DNA of 64,000 nucleotides from Hyphomicrobiales bacterium (GTDB lineage Bacteria > Pseudomonadota > Alphaproteobacteria > Rhizobiales > Rhizobiaceae). The notes beneath the pieces are model-generated. The model ran no database searches. It saw only the letters and a list, made by a program, of their open reading frames with translations, and was not told the origin of the DNA. The stretch lies in assembly GCA_900472485.1 (NCBI GenBank), contig UCII01000013.1, positions 47,528 to 111,527 on the forward strand, written 5' to 3'. The translations under genes and the position numbers were made by a program. Of the stretch, positions 61,216 to 64,000 are shown piece by piece. Positions within the stretch are counted from its first letter, which is position 1. Every line of letters starts with the position of its first letter.

Positions 61216-61229
61216 TGATCATTTGATCA
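61216..61229. promoter_or_regulatory. TGATC-type near-palindrome upstream of the class V PLP gene
   Basis: TGATCATTTGATCA within ATTTTGATCATTTGATCACA, 41 bases upstream of the gene start at 61175. A near-identical site lies at 56660-56673. Candidate operator for the GntR protein encoded immediately upstream. Confidence 0.45.
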
Positions 61230-61277
61230 CAAAATACTTTAAGGTTCAACCAAATTTCTGAATCTCTTTTGCGACGC

Positions 61278-62000
61278 TTAGCGGCGGCCTGAGCCGGAGC
61301 CCTTGCGCGGCTCGTCCTGCGTGGCCGGGCAATAATCCTGCAGGATTTCGTGGGTGCGTCTGATATCCGCGACGACGCCGTCGCGAGCTGCGGCGAAGTC
61401 TCCCGCCTTCAACGCCTTGACGATGGCAACATGCTCGCCGGCAGGGTCAAGCTCGCCGCTGCGCATCAAAGGTTCGACGGAGGCGGAGAGCATGCGCATA
61501 TAGGGGCCGAAACGCAGCCATAAGGTCTCGATCAGCTGCAGGAGTACCTCGGAGCCAGAGGCGCGGTAGATAGTGAAGTGGAACTGCTGATTCTTGGCCA
61601 TCAGGTCGTAGACGTTGGCGCCGAGGCCGATCACATGCTGCTCGCCGGCGATGTGCTCCAGTGCGGCGATATCTGTCGGGGTCAGGTTCGGGATGCCAAG
61701 CTCGGCGGCGAGCCCTTCCACGGCGATGCGGGCGCGGCAGAGATCGTCCAGGCGGGCAAGCGTAACGATGGGGATGCGGGCCGAGCCGTTGGCTGCGACC
61801 TCAAGAGCATTTTCGGCCGCGAGCCGGCGTAGGGCCTCGCGCACCGGCATGTTGCTGGTTCCGAAGGTTTCGGCGAGCGAGGCGATGGTCAGCGTCTGGC
61901 CGGGATCGAAATTGCCGGCCATGAGCGCGTTTCGCAACTGCTGATAGACGCTCTCCTGGATCGTCGTTCTGGAGGACACCGGTTCCAGGGCTATGCGCAC
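61278..62000 (-). CDS. GntR family regulator (FadR/FCD type)
   Basis: This encodes 240 residues. The N-terminal winged helix (ESVYQQLRNALMAGNFDPGQTLTIASLAETFGTSNMPVREALRRLAAENALEV) is followed by an all-helical FCD domain with the metal/ligand site residues spread over LCRARIAVEGLAAELG and GEHVAIVKALKAGDF. The start is GTG after AGAGGAAGC. FCD-type regulators usually sense carboxylic acids. It heads the minus-strand cluster of PLP, aldolase and transport genes and probably controls it. Confidence 0.9.
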   Translation of the reverse strand: MRIALEPVSSRTTIQESVYQQLRNALMAGNFDPGQTLTIASLAETFGTSNMPVREALRRLAAENALEVAANGSARIPIVTLARLDDLCRARIAVEGLAAELGIPNLTPTDIAALEHIAGEQHVIGLGANVYDLMAKNQQFHFTIYRASGSEVLLQLIETLWLRFGPYMRMLSASVEPLMRSGELDPAGEHVAIVKALKAGDFAAARDGVVADIRRTHEILQDYCPATQDEPRKGSGSGRR

Positions 62001-62080
62001 GCTTGCTTCCTCTCCGCTTCTCGGGACTCGTTCATGGTAGAACGAAGGGCGGGCGAAAGGAAAGAGCTCTCGGAGCGGGA

Positions 62081-63040
62081 CTAGGCTTCCTCGATCTCCC
62101 AGCTTGCCTCATCGGCCGATACGGTCGTTTGATCATTCTTCGCCGGAACCTTGCGTAAGCCAAGGCCGACGCCGATGAGAGCAAGCGCGCCGCCGATCGC
62201 ATGATAGGAGTGCAGTTGCTCTCCAAGCAGCGCCCAGGCAAGTGCGGCAACGACGATCGGCAGAAGATTGATCAGCAGGGAGGCGCGGCCGGCGCCGAGC
62301 TTATGGATGCCGATCATCCAGCAGAAGGGGGCGACCAGCGAGGTCGGGATCGCCGCATAGAGGATCAGCGGCAGGTTTGCCGTGGTGATCGGCGAGATAT
62401 CGCCCATCAGAAAGACCGGAACCAGCAAGAGGGTGGAAAAGCCGATCTGCCAGAAAAGCTGCTGCCACATCGAAAGCGGCATCGCCCAGCGTCTCAGCAT
62501 GACGCCATAGAGCGCATTCGCGAGGACCGCGATAATCATCAGGCCGTCGCCGATGTGGAAGCCGCCATTCACCAGCTGCATCGGGTTGCCCTGAGAGGTC
62601 AGATAGATGAGGCCGATCAATGAGATGGCTCCGCCTGCGATGCTTGCTGCGGTCAATTTTTCAGAGGCCAGCAGGCTTGCGAAAAACGTCGACAGCAACG
62701 GCATCAAGGCAAGCATGACGCCCATGTTGACAGCAGAAGTGGTCTTGGCTGCCTCATAGGCGAGGCTCTGATAGATCACCATGCCCAGCGCACCGAGAAT
62801 TGCGAGTTTCAGCCAGTGCTCGCGTAGCAGCGCGCGGTTGCCCCATGCCGCCCGGCCAACGAAGGGCAGGAGGACGATGAAAGCGAGCAGCCAGCGATAA
62901 AAGGAAATGGAACCTGGCGAGATCACGCCCGCCGACGCCTTGGTGACGACGGTATTGCCGGACCAGATGAGCACCGTCAGCAGCGGCGCGAGCCCGGCGG
63001 CGCTGATTATGGATGCGGAGGCGTTCGGCTGGGTGCTCAT
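62081..63040 (-). CDS. EamA-family (DMT) transporter
   Basis: This encodes 319 residues with ten predicted membrane spans and two EamA repeats. Landmarks are LIWSGNTVVTKASAG near the N-terminus and LINLLPIVVAALAWALLGEQL in span 9. RhaT/YdcZ-like relatives export amino acids or other small metabolites. ATG at 63040 follows GAGAGGCC. It is divergent from the AraC gene across 137 bases; AraC/EamA pairs of this kind are common and suggest inducible efflux. Substrate unknown. Confidence 0.9.
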   Translation of the reverse strand: MSTQPNASASIISAAGLAPLLTVLIWSGNTVVTKASAGVISPGSISFYRWLLAFIVLLPFVGRAAWGNRALLREHWLKLAILGALGMVIYQSLAYEAAKTTSAVNMGVMLALMPLLSTFFASLLASEKLTAASIAGGAISLIGLIYLTSQGNPMQLVNGGFHIGDGLMIIAVLANALYGVMLRRWAMPLSMWQQLFWQIGFSTLLLVPVFLMGDISPITTANLPLILYAAIPTSLVAPFCWMIGIHKLGAGRASLLINLLPIVVAALAWALLGEQLHSYHAIGGALALIGVGLGLRKVPAKNDQTTVSADEASWEIEEA

Positions 63041-63177
63041 GCGAATGGCCTCTCGTTGTCGTCTGACTTGGGTGAAACTGAGGAAGACGGACACGCTTCG
63101 CCATCCGAAGCCTTTGTACTCCTTGTCCGAATTCCGGTATATAACGATAACAAGACAATCAGTAGCGAAATGAGGAC

Positions 63178-63939
63178 ATGTCCAGCAGGCCTCCACGCAT
63201 AAAGGGCGACCCGCCGAATCCGGTTTCCTTCCGAACGGAGAATTATAGGGCAGGCACGGTTTTTCCCAAAAAGAGCCAGCCCTGGGGCGAGCTCAATTAT
63301 GCGATTACCGGAGTCTGCGAGTTCGATATCGAAGGCATGCGCTATCTCTCGCCGCCGCATTATGCCATTTGGCTGCCGCCGGATACGATGCACGGCGCCC
63401 ATAATCAGCACGATCTGCGCTATGTGACCGTCTATGTCGAACGCGCTCTTTGCGCGAGCCTGCCTGACAAGCCGTCGACGCTCAGCATCAGTCCGCTGCT
63501 TAAGGCAATCCTGGCGGATTTTGCTGCACGTGATGTCACCATACCTGAAACAGCCGAAGATTTGCGGCTCGCGCAGGTTCTGGTCGACCAGATTCGCCTG
63601 GCGCCGTGGCGCGAGAGCTACTTGCCGCTTTCCGACGATCCGCTACTCGGGCCGGTACTCAGTGCCCTGCAGTCCGCTCCTGGCGACCGGCATTCCCTTG
63701 CGGAATGGGCGCGCCGGATGGGAACGACCGAGCGCACGCTCTCGCGCCGATGCCAGAATGATCTCGGCCTTTCCTTCAACGAGTGGCGGCAGAGACTGAA
63801 GCTCGTTGCTGCATTGTCGATGATCGAGGCCGGAGAGCCCGTGCACCGGATTGCAACGCAGCTGGGTTACAGTAATGCGTCGGCCTTCATTGCCATGTTC
63901 CGCCGGCTCACGGGCACAAGCCCCACACAGATGCGCTAG
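63178..63939 (+). CDS. AraC family regulator with cupin N-terminus
   Basis: This encodes 253 residues. The N-terminal 100 residues form a cupin-like sensing domain (GELNYAITGVCEFDIEGMRYLSPPHYAIWLPPDTMHGA). The C-terminal two helix-turn-helix motifs are LAEWARRMGTTERTLSRRCQNDLG and HRIATQLGYSNASAFIAMFRRLTG. It probably controls the divergent DMT transporter gene. GAGG sits close to the ATG. A palindromic repeat follows its stop. Confidence 0.9.
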   Translation: MSSRPPRIKGDPPNPVSFRTENYRAGTVFPKKSQPWGELNYAITGVCEFDIEGMRYLSPPHYAIWLPPDTMHGAHNQHDLRYVTVYVERALCASLPDKPSTLSISPLLKAILADFAARDVTIPETAEDLRLAQVLVDQIRLAPWRESYLPLSDDPLLGPVLSALQSAPGDRHSLAEWARRMGTTERTLSRRCQNDLGLSFNEWRQRLKLVAALSMIEAGEPVHRIATQLGYSNASAFIAMFRRLTGTSPTQMR

Positions 63940-64000
63940 AGCGGCTCAGTTTTTCACGGAATCTCTGAACCGCTCTATCCCTTTGTTTTCACGCAATTCC
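63937..64000. repeat. Palindromic repeat/terminator at the right edge
   Basis: TAGAGCGG (63937-63944) pairs with CCGCTCTA (63970-63977), extended inward by CTCAG/CTGA. The last bases (CACGCAATTCC) resemble the start of the dispersed repeat seen at 22485 and 55857. It overlaps the AraC stop and may terminate that gene; the element runs out of the window. Confidence 0.5.

Overview
The window looks like a chromosomal or large-replicon segment of a Rhizobium-type alphaproteobacterium. The evidence is the high-GC coding style, the many LysR/GntR/MarR/AraC-regulated ABC and catabolic operons, the DUF982 and DUF6074 small proteins, and the many intergenic palindromes of rhizobial RIME type. No rRNA, tRNA, CRISPR array or complete transposon was found.

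Left edge (1-5.5 kb): an accessory strip. It holds an apparent IS end, two unrecognised membrane-protein genes with visibly lower GC, a DNA adenine methylase remnant joined to an IS481-type transposase remnant, a PilZ protein, a small exported Cys-rich protein, a DUF6074 protein and three DUF982 paralogues.

Middle-left (5.7-29.5 kb): mostly single-gene or short operons. These include a 3-methyladenine glycosylase relative, a 2-hydroxyacid dehydrogenase, a methionine uptake system (metQ-metN-metI, split by repeats), a His-rich cupin, a CoA transferase with L-fuconate dehydratase, a dioxygenase/hydrolase fusion, an MFS exporter, gamma-glutamyltransferase, a MOFRL glycerate kinase, an OsmC protein, an FMN monooxygenase, a LysR regulator with divergent SDR genes, and a class III nucleotide cyclase.

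Core (29.6-62 kb): an aromatic catabolic super-locus. A minus-strand operon (38.7 to 29.6 kb) encodes a fused flavin monooxygenase/old-yellow-enzyme protein, two short-chain/hydratase enzymes, two acyl-CoA dehydrogenases (one glutaryl-CoA type), a thioesterase, a RidA-family protein and a FadB-like fusion. Divergent to it is an aryl-CoA ligase. This set matches the aerobic 2-aminobenzoyl-CoA (anthranilate) route known from Azoarcus. Next come a complete dipeptide-type ABC importer, an indolepyruvate oxidoreductase-type enzyme pair, a cyclase-family hydrolase resembling isatin hydrolase or kynurenine formamidase, two phytoene-desaturase-like FAD oxidoreductases and two MarR regulators. A near-identical palindrome (consensus TTTAAGCTTAAAA) lies at five separate sites across this locus, which suggests one regulon. 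I infer that the locus imports an indole- or kynurenine-derived compound and converts it to 2-aminobenzoyl-CoA and then to central metabolites. The substrate itself is not proven.

Right end (55.9-64 kb): a GntR-headed minus-strand cluster (class V PLP enzyme, HpcH/HpaI aldolase, aminotransferase, amino-acid ABC binding protein and permease, no ATPase gene), followed by a DMT exporter with a divergent AraC regulator.
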